A DNA stretch of 64,000 bases from Notospermus geniculatus (GCA_002633025.1 NMRB01003252.1:1-64000); one strand, 5' to 3'. Counted from the first letter of the stretch, positions 35,452-45,999 are shown. Translations and numbers: made by a program. The notes: a model not told the origin generated them from the letters alone.

Positions 35452-36981
35452 TTAATTTGCAAAAAGGTGTCGGCGTTTATGTTTATCGAGAGAGAATTTT
35501 AACCGGAAGCCCTTTCCACACACAGAACATATGAACGGGCGTTCATCCGTGTGGGTCACAACATGGCGAGCCAATACGGTGGGGCTTTGCACGATAATCC
35601 CGCAAGTTTCACACTGGAGAACGCGATGCACCCTACGACAGTGCCAGTCCAGTTTCACCTGGCAAGAAAATCCGGCGTTACACTCTGTGCAAGTGAACGG
35701 TGGAGGTTCCGAATGCGTCTGTTCGTGTCGTTGAAGGGACCGTTTGGTGTTGAAACGCTTATCACATTCCGAACACTGGTAAAGTTTCTGTGTGACATGG
35801 GCAGTACGCTGGTGATGCAACATCCTTCTCTCTTGAAAGAACCGTTTTGGACACAGGTCACACCCGTACGGCTTTTCCTCCATATGAATCATACGATGAC
35901 TGTTCAAGTTACTCAAGCTCGTGGTGGAGTGACCGCAATCCTCACAGGAGTAGGGTTTTTCCCCAGTATGGACTCGTTCGTGCGTGATCATACAATCCTT
36001 TCTGCGGAATCGCTTGTTACAAAATTGGCATTGGAATGGTTTTTCCCCCGTGTGTACAGAGAGGTGCACCTTCAAACGACTCCTGTATTGAAAACTTTTC
36101 CCGCAAAAATCGCATAAGTGCCCCGAGTTGGCATTACCAAATGGTTTGTCGGACACCACGTCCGATTCGGCCATCTCGTCGTCCAACATGTCCAAAGGCA
36201 TACTAGTAGTATCATCCGTTGTGGCTGTTGTCTCTGAGTTCCTAGTCGTACGGAGATTAGTTCTACCAGTAGAAGAGATTTGATTGGTGATAATGTCCTT
36301 CGTTTTCCCGCCAAATTCAGCTTCAGGGTACTCCACCATTTGATGAGAATCCGAACTGGCACATTCAGTCGAGGTATCCTCCAATTCTAACTTCACTTTA
36401 ACTTTCTCTTGGGCCAGTTCATCTCGGATGTCATCCTTTTCTTCTTTTTGTAAATTTTCCGTTGATGCTTTTGTCTCGGTTTCATCATCCTCGCAGCTCA
36501 CTGTAGAATCATGAAGCGATTGGTGAAAGAAGAAATCGTCCACCAGCCGGAAACCAATGTTACACTTCGTACAAACTGACAATCTGTGCCCCTCCCACCA
36601 ATCCTGCCGTGGTACGGGCGTATGAATCCATTGGTGCGACGCCAGTTCGTTTGTGGTGGCAAAATTGATGGAACAAATGTCACATTTGAAAGGTTTCAAG
36701 TGTCCACCGTCAGTTTTCTTCAGCAACCAGGATTTATCATCGGCATTTCTTCTGATGTGCTCCTCTAACAGCGGTGTGTGGACATTGCGAATCAACCGCG
36801 CTTGTGGCGCACTCTGCCGGATAATCTCCGAACCATATTCTGCTGAATTCCAGACCCAGTCATTGTCACCTTCCTCAACATCCTGATTGACTTCGCAGAT
36901 CTCTGGAGGCTCTGTTTTCACGACAGGCTCGGTCTCGAGGGGGAATGCACCAGATGTTCTATTCTTGAGGTCAGGTCGCAT
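35452..36981 (-). CDS. C2H2 zinc-finger protein A, 509 aa, 10 fingers
   Basis: Probable nuclear DNA-binding regulator. The start chosen is MRPDLKN, the only ATG shared by all cluster members, with A at -3. Order: acidic N-terminus with VKTEPPE (Lys22, a SUMO-type psi-K-x-E site); finger 1 (Cys100/Cys103, His116/His120); the linker TPVPRQDWWEGHRLS; finger 2 (Cys137 onward); an acidic linker to about residue 290 with VKVKLELE; then eight C-terminal fingers with TGEKP-type linkers between the first ones. Finger 5 has Thr in place of the core Phe. The last finger ends KRRHLFAN. The coding sequence is one exon as read. No KRAB, ZAD, SCAN or BTB domain is seen. DNA target unknown. B is its tandem copy. 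Confidence 0.9.
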   Translation of the reverse strand: MRPDLKNRTSGAFPLETEPVVKTEPPEICEVNQDVEEGDNDWVWNSAEYGSEIIRQSAPQARLIRNVHTPLLEEHIRRNADDKSWLLKKTDGGHLKPFKCDICSINFATTNELASHQWIHTPVPRQDWWEGHRLSVCTKCNIGFRLVDDFFFHQSLHDSTVSCEDDETETKASTENLQKEEKDDIRDELAQEKVKVKLELEDTSTECASSDSHQMVEYPEAEFGGKTKDIITNQISSTGRTNLRTTRNSETTATTDDTTSMPLDMLDDEMAESDVVSDKPFGNANSGHLCDFCGKSFQYRSRLKVHLSVHTGEKPFQCQFCNKRFRRKDCMITHERVHTGEKPYSCEDCGHSTTSLSNLNSHRMIHMEEKPYGCDLCPKRFFQERRMLHHQRTAHVTQKLYQCSECDKRFNTKRSLQRHEQTHSEPPPFTCTECNAGFSCQVKLDWHCRRVHRVLQCETCGIIVQSPTVLARHVVTHTDERPFICSVCGKGFRLKFSLDKHKRRHLFAN

Positions 36982-37104
36982 CTTAAAACGGAGAGGAAAG
37001 CGCAGGAACACTCACCGTTGATGACCCAGGCACAAATTTGCAAATGGGACTATCTTCAATACTGCTTGTGTTGCCACCCTGAATCGTAACAATAACATGC
37101 CTGA

Positions 37105-37112
37105 TGACGTCA
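37105..37112. promoter_or_regulatory. CRE upstream of gene A
   Basis: The perfect palindrome TGACGTCA sits inside GATGACGTCATC, 124 bp from the ATG. It is the consensus CREB/ATF site and is conserved at all seven gene starts. Confidence 0.6.
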
Positions 37113-37159
37113 TCTAACGCAAAATTTGAAATGGGAGCTGTTAGTGGGTTGACCAATAG

Positions 37160-37637
37160 GTGTCACCACGGCCCAATTCAATGAATCTGTATAGTGTTAG
37201 AACTTGGTCGACTTTCAGACTTGGCACAACTGCTTTTAAGATGGGAACATTAGAAAAGTGTAAATTATGTGACGAGCCTGCTCATGATGAATTTCATTTA
37301 CTACTACAATGCAGAGAATTACAGGGCCTAAGGAGGCGATTCCTCCCGAACTACTTTTGCTTCAACCCCAACTTAGTGAAATTTAGTGCCATTGTGAATA
37401 CGGATAATAATGCCCTAAGAAGTGTATAAGGGCAATTCAAAAGTCGTAAAATTTGCTATTTTTGCAAATTGTGTTGGTTATTTTAATAAATTTTTTGTTA
37501 GGCCTCAAAGATGGCCTCCTTTGAATATATAGTTGTGTAGTGTTCGTTAAAGCCATGAAACTTGTTAAATTCTGTAACGCACCAATACTGAGTGCATTTA
37601 TATGTACTTGGTGGAAATAAATTCAATTCAATTCAAT
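37160..37637 (+). mobile_element. LINE 3' end with Cys-rich RT tail (unit 1)
   Basis: The frame ending at 37429 reads LEKCKLCDEPAHDEFHLLLQ then CRELQGLRRRF. This C-x2-C-x7-H-x4-C knuckle with EFH is common at the C-terminus of LINE reverse transcriptases. A 3' UTR, AATAAA and an (ATTCA)n tail near 37619-37637 complete the 3' end. The 5' part is missing. Confidence 0.7.
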
Positions 37638-37707
37638 GCATTTAGCGGACCCATGATTCTTGATGGACTGCGACAGGTGATTCCAATTGTCTTTCGACAA
37701 GACTTAG

Positions 37708-38425
37708 ACCATTCTACGTTGTGAGATACTTTTTCGATGTTTCACTTCTGACGAGACGAAAAGTCTACTGTATGAAGAATACCGCCATCTTGGATAGACA
37801 TTCATCCGTGTTAGGAGCACTACTTAATACGTACTGCGCATGCGTAGACTGATTTCCGGGAACCATGGAAACCACTGGGAGACAACATGCAGCATCCAGC
37901 AACATAATATCATACTTTTCTTGATCTTATGTACGCATAAATCTATAGTTTTAAGTAATTCATATATACAATGATGAATTTTCAAAAAATATGCGTATAT
38001 CGTGTAATTCTAGACACCATCACCTGGGCACTATATTTTATCCGGCGGACGAATGGGTTAGTAAATCGCCGGAACTGAGGACCCACTTCCGTTTCAAGAT
38101 GGCGCGTATTGTTATACAGCCGAGCCGGACTCCCGACAAATCCCGAAGTACCCGAAGGAGGCCGGGCGAGGCCGAGCCCAATGAGGAGAGGCCAACGCCG
38201 AAAGTGACGTCATCAAAACATTATGGCAGCCAAGTTCGGCGCAATGCAAGATCGCGTCGAAAAAAAGAAATTAAACCTAATATGTGTTCTGGTCAGATTA
38301 CAATCAAAATGGTCCAGTCACCTAATGTTTAANCATTATGACGAGTTATCTTTACTCGTCCTACTTGTAAGTCGTCAAAAAAATCCCAGTCCCGAAGGTG
38401 CCGAGTTACGCGAGTTCTACTGTAT
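37708..38425. other. Unit-1-specific segment
   Basis: No counterpart exists in unit 2, where about 220 bp of other sequence lies between the same flanks. It contains one N (38333). No gene or element ends are recognised. Confidence 0.5.
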
Positions 38426-38490
38426 AACTGAACTTTAATCATGATTCATGAAGGGACAAATACAGTATGTACCGGTACAATTTGCAATTA

Positions 38491-38714
38491 CAGTAAAATA
38501 AACTCGAGTTCAAACCACCGGTTCATTATGTTCATAAGCGCACCCAAATTAGGGTCAGTTTCACCCTAGGCCCTAAGCAACTATTCATTCCATCACGTGG
38601 TTGTGATCGTACAAGCAATTCCAGCCATTCAGCGTAACAGTTGTTATGTTTTATTCACTCCCATTTCGACTGTGGGTGTGCTTATGAACCGGTGGTTTAA
38701 ACTCGAGTTTACTG
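38491..38714. mobile_element. 224-bp MITE with TA target site
   Basis: The ends CAGTAAAATAAACTCGAG and ACTCGAGTTTACTG, with inner CCACCGGTTCAT, are inverted. TA flanks both sides. Unit 2 has the uninterrupted site at 46784-46785 (GCAATTATTCAG). A TA duplication and CAGT ends fit the Tc1/mariner superfamily. Confidence 0.85.
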
Positions 38715-38772
38715 TATTCAGTATCAACCAATTTAAAATGACATATTTTTTCTCATGAAATGACACGTGCTC

Positions 38773-39330
38773 AGACCCATCCAATTAATTTGCAAAAAAG
38801 GTGTCGGCCTTCATAGTTTTTGAGAGAGGACTCTAGCCGGAAGCCCTTTCCAGACACAGAACAATGGGTGATATGAATAAAAGTTAGCAAGTGCTTTTAC
38901 TTCATATTTGTACAGCATAGCGTATTGCATCATTTGTACTGCAAAATCAATGTAAAAGATTTACTAGTCTTTATTCATATGACGAGTCAATAATAACATG
39001 AGAACGGGCGTTCGTCCGTGGGAGTAGGCCTACAAATATGGCGACTCATGAGCGCAGTAGGCCTACGCTGGTGATGCAACATCTCTTTCGCTGAAATGAA
39101 CCACTCTGGACACCGGTCACACGCTTCTGGACATAATAGTGTAATGACAGAGACATGCTGTGTACATGTATGGATCATTTCATTCTAGTTCGCGGGGATT
39201 CCCCGTCTAAGTCGCCATACTGTGATAGGGGCTTTAACGTTTCTGTGCGACATGGACAGTCCACATGTGACGCAACATCCCTCTCAATGAGGAATCGGAC
39301 GAACTAACGTCACGACGTGGCGCTGCGATC
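38773..39330 (-). pseudogene. Decayed zinc-finger gene tail (unit 1)
   Basis: The sequence matches the end of gene A (last finger, CAATTAATTTGCAAAAAAGG) and pieces of finger 6 (EWFISAKEMLHHQR), out of frame and with deletions. A foldback insert (about 38870-38984, ends ATATGAATAAA / TTTATTCATAT) interrupts the last finger. It corresponds to 46850-47370 in unit 2, the abandoned 3' part of gene C. Confidence 0.7.
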
Positions 39331-39726
39331 GATGTGACCGNGGTGAGATAAAGGTGATGAGGCGGCATACGAATGAGAGGTCGGATGTTTTTACCGATGT
39401 GATCATGGTTATGTTCGCGATGACAGGATTGGGGTGTCTGCAGAATGTCTTGGGAAAAACGGGATCCGGCAGTCGAAACGAGTTCGGCGGGTCAAGTTAG
39501 ACTCCACACATAGCCTCGAATCATTCTCTAATCAAAGATCTTATGGAGATAGAGAGGAAAAGTCTCTGTCCACTAGACGAGCCAGGTCTCCTCAAGCAAA
39601 TGTCTCAATATATCGATCTCATATCTCTACTTAGAGCACTCTCCATGCGGACTAGGCTTTACTATCCAAATAAGGGTCTCGTGGATAGATGGGCAAAGTC
39701 AAGCAAGTGGGCCATGCTAGTCTCCA

Positions 39727-39962
39727 GGGTCCATATTCATAAACAAACTTAAGTCAAAGTGTGATACCGGTAGGCCTACTTATAGGCCCGTATTCTAGAA
39801 GCCTCCTTAACTCTATTAATCTTTTGTATTCTACCCGGCAAACAATAGCTAAAGGTAGACCTTAGACTTAAGGAAGGTTCTAGAATACAGCCCATAATCT
39901 TTTGTGTTGAACAAAGGATAAGTGTCACACTTAGACTTAAGTAGTTTTATGAATATGGGCCC
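39727..39962. mobile_element. Nested MITEs: GGGCCGTATTCTAG element inside CATATTCATAAA element
   Basis: The outer element runs from GGGTCCATATTCATAAAC to GTTTTATGAATATGGGCCC. The inner one, 39784-39893, runs from GGCCCGTATTCTAGAA to TTCTAGAATACAGCCC. Both pairs are inverted repeats, so one inserted into the other. Confidence 0.75.
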
Positions 39963-40120
39963 AGGCATGGATCTCATGGTGATAGACGTACAAAGACAAC
40001 GGAAGTGACGTCATGAGCGAGTTTGAGCAAGCGCAGGACACTGGCACGCAGGTCGGAAGTTAACTTATGTCTTATATGAAGAATCCCCATTTGCCATACA
40101 CTCATTCCGTCCGAGTCTAA

Positions 40121-40239
40121 GGGCCGTATTTTAGAACGTTCCTTAACATTAAGGTCCACCTTAAATCTATTGTTCTTGATGGTTTTACAATAGACTTAAG
40201 GTCGACCTTAACGATAAGGAACGTTCTAAAATACCACCC
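40121..40239. mobile_element. GGGCCGTATTCTAG-family MITE
   Basis: The ends GGGCCGTATTTTAGAACG and CGTTCTAAAATACCACCC are inverted. AAGGTCGACCTTAA occurs inside. Confidence 0.75.
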
Positions 40240-40493
40240 AAACAGAAGCGCGATTCTACCTGGGCAGAATTTTTTCGTCAGAGGATCTCATCTATCTAAT
40301 CGGTAACCCGAACCAGACATGACATTTCATCGCAGAACCTGCAATCATTAAAACCATCGTCGCTCTGGCTACATCAACGTGGAGTGAATTTTAACGCGTA
40401 TGTTGTGTTATGAGTACAGCGTTGCGATGGTAAAATTCTCGACGAACATTTCAATAATTTACGAGAATAAATGCAACGATTGGAAAACTTCCT

Positions 40494-40606
40494 GGGGCCT
40501 GTTTCATAAAGTGACTTTAAGCTAATGGTACCATTAACTCAATGCATTTTCGATTTGGTTCAAGGTACCGGGCATTAGCTTAAAGTCACTTTATGAAACA
40601 GGCCCC
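40494..40606. mobile_element. MITE with GGGCCTGTTTCATAAA ends, copy 2
   Basis: The ends GGGGCCTGTTTCATAAAGTG and CACTTTATGAAACAGGCCCC are near-perfect inverted repeats. It has the same family and interior as 11259-11362. Confidence 0.8.
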
Positions 40607-40714
40607 TGGTCTTGGCAAGTGGAGCGAATTATGAAGTGAATGACCAAAAAGATTGACCGTGTACGGCGGGAAATTGGATGAAATTTGCGTCAATCAGAGA
40701 TTGATGGAATAGAG

Positions 40715-40893
40715 CCGGTGTAGCATCTGCCAGTGTCCCCATCTGTGAGTGTTCCCTCCTATTGTCTGACGGAATAAGCGGCGACTTGACAATAGAGGAC
40801 ACACAGAGAAACAGGTCGCTCTACCTGCCTGCGTTTCCCAAACAATAGGGAGGACACACTGACCCACAGAAACACTGGCAGATATAACACCTG
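40715..40893. mobile_element. GGTGTAGCAT-family MITE (unit 2)
   Basis: Paralogue of 31574-31752 within the segmental duplication. Confidence 0.65.
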
Positions 40894-41580
40894 TCCTATT
40901 TTTGATAGGGCAGGTCCTATTTTTGATAGGGCATAGGACTTATTTTTGAACGGCGAATTGATAAAATTTGACCGTGTATATTTATTGAACAATTAACCCT
41001 CCCGAATTAGAGTTTTCTGATTACGAATGTCATTTTATGAATGGGGGTTATGCAACTGGACAGGTTTTGTAATGCCATTTTGTGAAAGATTGGATGAAAA
41101 TGATTGACCGTGTATTTGACCAAAATTATTGACGAAAAAGTTTGATGAAAATGATTGATCGTGTACAGCGGCCATAGGGACATAATATTTACTCTCACAC
41201 CTGAATCTACGGGCCTAGTCACTGGCACGCACAAGTAACGAAGACGTCAGACCAGCAATTCGTGCCGTCCGGTTGCGACAGGCGCAGGCACAGTAGCGCC
41301 AGATCACTTCCGAAATGTGAGCACAGTATAAAAGCTTTTTTTTCTTTACGAGCTATAAATGAGACACAGCGACAGAAAACTTTAGCAAGCCGGAAAGTTT
41401 GGAGCAAAAGTCAGAATGACTCAGGTTGGCCGCAATTTTGACAGCCTGTGCTCAAACAAAGTGACATACAGTATTTGTCCACTCTGCGACGCGGGGGCAA
41501 ACTGCGCCGAGTTCACCACGGTGGCGCGCACAAAAAAGTTCACGTGGAGAACACTGATTAAGTAAAATTAAATAACTTAC

Positions 41581-41653
41581 CTAATTTTATCATCGCGAAG
41601 ATGCAATGGACCCCAAAAACAATCACAAGAAGGAATGTATACAATGTATCCAT
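41581..41653 (-). CDS. Candidate signal-peptide exon (unit 2)
   Basis: Identical in sequence to 32612-32684, including the GTAAGT donor. The adjacent candidate intron is about 190 bp shorter here because of a deletion. Identity may reflect recent duplication rather than constraint, so the copy adds little independent support. Confidence 0.3.
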
Positions 41654-42121
41654 TGTTCGAAAAGTTCGTCCGCGTCCTCCTAAACACATGGTCCTGAATC
41701 TGTGCAAATGTTGGTTAATGATCCATTTCAAAGAAATGGCGATAAACAAGTCCCAGAATTGGGACCGTAAAACTTCTGTTGGTATTTAAGTTGTCTTTGG
41801 AAAATCCATATAAAATCAATATCCATATGGTAGCGACTGTATGGTATAATCCAATAGTGCCCCCGATGGCATGCACTCGATGGTGGCCCGACCACGAATG
41901 CCGCGCCGCGCGATTCGGTTCTGCTTTTATGAACACCCAGTGAAGGCCCGATTCGACTTGTATTGTTGTCGTCAGTTAGAATTTTGAAAAAGATCGTTAG
42001 CTCAAGGCCGCTTCATAGTCGTACTCAAAACATGTAAAATATTCATCACTCAGTTACTACATGTATTTAGTTGACTTGCTGAATTGCGCAATCTGCCAGG
42101 ACTGTGGACTTGTTCCATGAT

Positions 42122-42832
42122 CGGTGTAACGTTTTTCAGTGAAGACAGTGTGACATTACAAATGCCCGAGCCACACGGTCCAATTTAATTTGACCAAAAA
42201 AGTTAGAGCAAAAAATTTTATCGTGTAGCACAGGGAAAATCCACGAATTTGAGAAACCGAATTTCAAAATCGAAAATCGTTTTGGATAGAGCCCGTCCCA
42301 TTTTTCTCCTACGATTTGACCAAATAATTACAAATCGTACCGTGTGGCACGGGGAAATATTTTTATTGTCAGATTAACACCCTGATCGCGATGACCGAAC
42401 CTTTTGTTATGAATAGCCCTAGATGTCATTTTCACGGCGTTGGGACTAGGCCTATTTGTATGGTTATGTCATCTATAGGCCTACAGCTCACCCTCGCTAT
42501 AACGTACTCACTGGGATCCATGGCAAAAGTACGTTATAACGAGGGGTACGTAATAGCGAGGGAGCTCTTCCTCTCCTTCACTCTATATTCGAAAAGAGTG
42601 ATCAAAAAATCCATCGTGAGGATTTATATTGAGAGGGTCGAGTGGAAAAATTTGACCAAAACGTTTGATCAAAAAGTTTGACAGAAAAATTCGATCGTGT
42701 ACATGTAGATTGAGTATAAGCGGCGACTTGACAATGAGCGACACACAGAAAAACAGCGAGTCCGTTTCCCAGTGTGTTCCGAACAATGGGAATCACACAG
42801 AAAAATGCCCACACTGAAAAACGTTACACCCG
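42122..42832. mobile_element. GGTGTAAC-family transposon (unit 2)
   Basis: Counterpart of 33150-34159 without the LINE. In place of the LINE there is a short inverted pair, CTCGCTATAACGTAC / GTACGTTATAACGAG (about 42492-42545). Confidence 0.65.
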
Positions 42833-43113
42833 CCTGTGGAAGCCCTATAAATGTATTACCAATAGACTACATGTAGACAGAAATATGGCACCTCTCAGTC
42901 AAATTGCTATATTTTAAACATTGTATGACATCGCAGTTACAGAGAAATGACGTATGTCAAATTTTGCCCCAATCCATCAAAATCACTGAAAATGCCGTTT
43001 TTATAATAAATACTACATGTATATTATCTCATATTCTAAACAGGCCTAACTGACCAAGTGCCATATTTCTATCTATTGGTACCGGTGTGCCTTTATAGGG
43101 TCTGAAACCGGCG

Positions 43114-43359
43114 GCGAATTTTTTTTTCCTAACCGGTATAGATTCCTAACCAGTATATCCATTACGAAATGAAATTAACGAAGTGAATGGCATGATAGGG
43201 TAAGTGTAAGGGTTAGGGTTAGGGTCAGGGTTAGTTTTGGGAGTACATGTGTAGTATTAGGATTAGGGTTCAGATTAGGATTAGGATTAGGTTTTGCTAT
43301 ACAGGTTAGGAAAAAAAGTTGGTCGTAATGGATATATTGGTTAGGAAAAAAACGTTCGC
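43114..43359. mobile_element. 246-bp transposon with 9-bp TSD and TTAGGG-like core
   Basis: The ends GCGAATTTTTTTTTCCTAACC and GGTTAGGAAAAAAACGTTCGC are inverted, as are inner CAGTATATCCATTACGA arms. AAACCGGCG is duplicated at 43105-43113 and 43360-43368. Unit 1 has it once (34438-34446), an exact empty site. The centre holds degenerate TTAGGG/TTAGGA repeats. Confidence 0.9.
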
Positions 43360-44126
43360 AAACCGGCGAGGAAAAAATTAGCTGGACATAGACACCTCAA
43401 TGTTTAATACAAGTCTGTGCAAGTATTGCAATGGGATTCCAATGAACGATTTTAAGAATCTTAATTAGGGTATAAAGCTACTGAATTAAAATGTCCATCA
43501 CGTGATTTCAGACATCAGACTGACCAAAAATCCACGTTGGATCTGGTCAGGAAATTACGGCAGTCAAAATCACTCTGGCTCATGGACTAAAACGGAAAGT
43601 GTTGTCATCACACAACGCTAATATAACAAACCATTTTCCATTCTGTTCCTCACACTCGGCTCGAAGAGGACGTGCCTCAAAATCAGTGCTGCCATCTATC
43701 TGAATTCAATGAACTACAAAACTAAACTTTAATGGGGAGGGTCAGGGGCATTTCGGGTGAACAGCGCCTTGTTGCCACTAAAATTCGTCAAGTCCCACCG
43801 CTGTGGTACTTGAACCAGATCTGAAAAGACGCCATTTCTAATCTCTTACTTCAGTGTTTCAGTAAATAGAGATCACGCCAAGTTTTAACTTGGTGTTTAA
43901 AAACGACAGGTGATTTGTCTTTCGGCAAGACTTGTCTTCCCTACAGTCCGTACAAAATTTTACCCCACGAAAATTATGCATTTACAACTAAACTTTAATC
44001 TTTAATCATGATAAGGGACAAATAATACATTTACATTTGCTAATATTCAATATCCAAAGAACGAGAATAAAGCACAAAAACTGACACACAAAATGGTCTT
44101 TTCTGGTCTCTTCAATTGAAAAGTGC

Positions 44127-44154
44127 CTGAAGAAGACCCCGCTTGGGGTCGAAA
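44127..44154 (+). other. Hammerhead-like motif CTGAAGA-stem-GAAA (unit 2)
   Basis: As at 35295, but with a longer stem (GACCCC / GGGGTC around GCTT). The stem is intact although the copies differ in sequence. Confidence 0.35.
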
Positions 44155-44284
44155 ATTCGCAATGTCCTGGAAGTTGACTTTTAGCTAATATTCAATCAGT
44201 TAATCAATTAACATTTTGTGTAATGACTGACAGATTTTTCTTTCACGAAAATGACACGTGCACATATACTAGTAGACCATCCAA

Positions 44285-45802
44285 TTAATTTGCAAAAAGG
44301 TGTCGGCGTTTATGTTTTTCGAGAGAGAATTTTAACCGGAAGCCCTTTCCACACACAGAACATACGAACGGGCGTTCGTCCGTGTGGGTTACAACATGGC
44401 GAGCCAATACGGTGGGGCTTTGCACGATAATCCCGCAAGTTTCACACTGGAGAACGCGATGCACCCTACGACAGTGCCAGTCCAGTTTCACCTGGCAAGA
44501 AAATCCGGCGTTACACTCTGTGCAAGTGAACGGTGGAGGTTCCGAATGCGTCTGTTCGTGTCGTTGAAGGGACCGTTTGGTGTTGAAACGCTTATCACAT
44601 TCCGAACACTGGTAAAGTTTCTGTGTGACATGGGCAGTACGCTGGTGATGCAACATCCTTCTCTCTTGAAAGAACCGTTTTGGACACAGGTCACACCCGT
44701 ACGGCTTTTCCTCCATATGAATCATACGATGACTGTTCAAGTTACTCAAGCTCGTGGTGGAGTGACCACAATCCTCGCAGGAGTAGGGTTTTTCCCCAGT
44801 ATGGACTCGTTCGTGCGTGATCATACAATCCTTTCTGCGGAATCGCTTGTTACAAAATTGGCATTGGAATGGTTTTTCCCCCGTGTGTACAGAGAGGTGC
44901 ACCTTCAAACGACTCCTGTATTGAAAACTTTTCCCGCAAAAATCGCATAAGTGCCCTGAATTAGCATTCCCAAATGGTTTGTCGGACACCACGTCCGATT
45001 CGGCCATCTCGTCGTCCAACATGTCCAAAGGCATACTAGTAGTATCATCCGTTGTGGCTGTTGTCTCTGAGTTCCTAGTCGTACGGAGATTAGTTCTACC
45101 AGTAGAAGAGATTTGATTGGTGATAATGTCCTTCGTTTTCCCGCCAAATTCAGCTTCAGGGTACTCCACCATTTGATGAGAATCCGAACTGGCACATTCA
45201 GTCGACGCATCCTCCAATTCTAACTTCACTTTAACTTCCTCTTGGGGCAGTTCATCTCGGATATCATGATCCTTTTCTTCTCTTTGTAAACTTTCCGTTG
45301 AGGCTTTTGTCTCGGTTTCATCATCCTCACAGCTCACTGTAGAATCATGAAGCGATTGGTGAAAGAAGAAATCGTCCACCAGCCGGAAACCAATGTTACA
45401 CTTCGTACAAACTGACAATCTGTGCCCCTCCCACCAATCCTGTCGTGGTACGGGCGTATGAATCCATTGGTGCGAGGCCAGTTCGTTTGTGGTGGCAAAA
45501 TTGATGGAACAAATGTCACATTTGAAAGGTTTCAAGTGTCCACCGTCAGTTTTCTTCAGCAACCAGGATTTATCATCGGCATTTCTTCTGATGTGCTCCT
45601 CTAACAGCGGTGTGTGGACATTGCGAATCAACCGCGCTTGTGGCGCACTCTGCCGGAGAATCTCCGAACCATATTCTGCTGAATTCCAGTCATTGTCACC
45701 TTCATCCACCTCTTCGCAGATCTCTGGAGGCTCTGTTTTCACGACAGGCTCGGTCTCGAGGGGGAATGCATCAGATGTTCTATTCTTGAGGTCAGGTCGC
45801 AT
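44285..45802 (-). CDS. C2H2 zinc-finger protein B, 505 aa, 10 fingers
   Basis: Tandem paralogue of A with the same layout: VKTEPPE near residue 22, two N-terminal fingers with the WWEGHRL linker, an acidic linker with VKVKLELE, and eight C-terminal fingers ending KRRHLFAN. Differences from A lie mainly in the N-terminal acidic segment (a shorter ICEEVDEGDNDW) and the linker. Finger helices are almost unchanged; the only clear finger difference is a conservative Asp to Glu and Ile to Val in the last one. The two proteins should therefore bind the same DNA. Predicted nuclear regulator; target unknown. A may be an allele misassembled in tandem (see findings). Confidence 0.9.
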   Translation of the reverse strand: MRPDLKNRTSDAFPLETEPVVKTEPPEICEEVDEGDNDWNSAEYGSEILRQSAPQARLIRNVHTPLLEEHIRRNADDKSWLLKKTDGGHLKPFKCDICSINFATTNELASHQWIHTPVPRQDWWEGHRLSVCTKCNIGFRLVDDFFFHQSLHDSTVSCEDDETETKASTESLQREEKDHDIRDELPQEEVKVKLELEDASTECASSDSHQMVEYPEAEFGGKTKDIITNQISSTGRTNLRTTRNSETTATTDDTTSMPLDMLDDEMAESDVVSDKPFGNANSGHLCDFCGKSFQYRSRLKVHLSVHTGEKPFQCQFCNKRFRRKDCMITHERVHTGEKPYSCEDCGHSTTSLSNLNSHRMIHMEEKPYGCDLCPKRFFQERRMLHHQRTAHVTQKLYQCSECDKRFNTKRSLQRHEQTHSEPPPFTCTECNAGFSCQVKLDWHCRRVHRVLQCETCGIIVQSPTVLARHVVTHTDERPFVCSVCGKGFRLKFSLEKHKRRHLFAN

Positions 45803-45925
45803 CTTAAAACGGAGAGGAAAGCGCAGGAACACTCACCGTTGATGACCCAGGCACAAATTTGCAAATGGGACTATCTTCAATACTGCTTGTGTTGCCACCC
45901 TGAATCGGAACAATAACATGCCTGA

Positions 45926-45933
45926 TGACGTCA
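45926..45933. promoter_or_regulatory. CRE upstream of gene B
   Basis: TGACGTCA, 124 bp from the ATG, as in A. Confidence 0.6.
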
Positions 45934-45999
45934 TCTAACGTAAAATTTGAAATGGGAGCTGTTAGTGGGTTGACCAATAGGTGTCACTACTGCCTTCAA

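Larger units (their letters stand above)
30213..39340. repeat. Segmental duplication, unit 1 (contains gene A)
   Basis: The left edge (GGTGAGATAAAGGTGATGAG) matches 39342. The right edge (CGATCGATGTGACCG) matches 47421. The offset is about 9.13 kb at the left, 8.83 kb at the gene and 8.08 kb at the right because of indels. Unit-specific insertions include a LINE tail, a TTAA MITE and a TA-flanked MITE. Confidence 0.9.

Noticed and set aside
35551-36117. 188-codon plus-strand open frame opposite gene A (also 44384-44950 opposite B)
   Set aside because: It is antisense to the finger array, has no domain, and its conservation is explained by the segmental duplication.
35452-36981. KRAB, ZAD or SCAN zinc-finger family
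   Set aside because: None of the expected N-terminal residue patterns is visible. The N-terminus instead holds a psi-K-x-E motif and two C2H2 fingers.
43200-43300. Telomere-like TTAGGG repeats
   Set aside because: Not a telomere or fusion point: they are the core of a small transposon with an exact empty site in unit 1.
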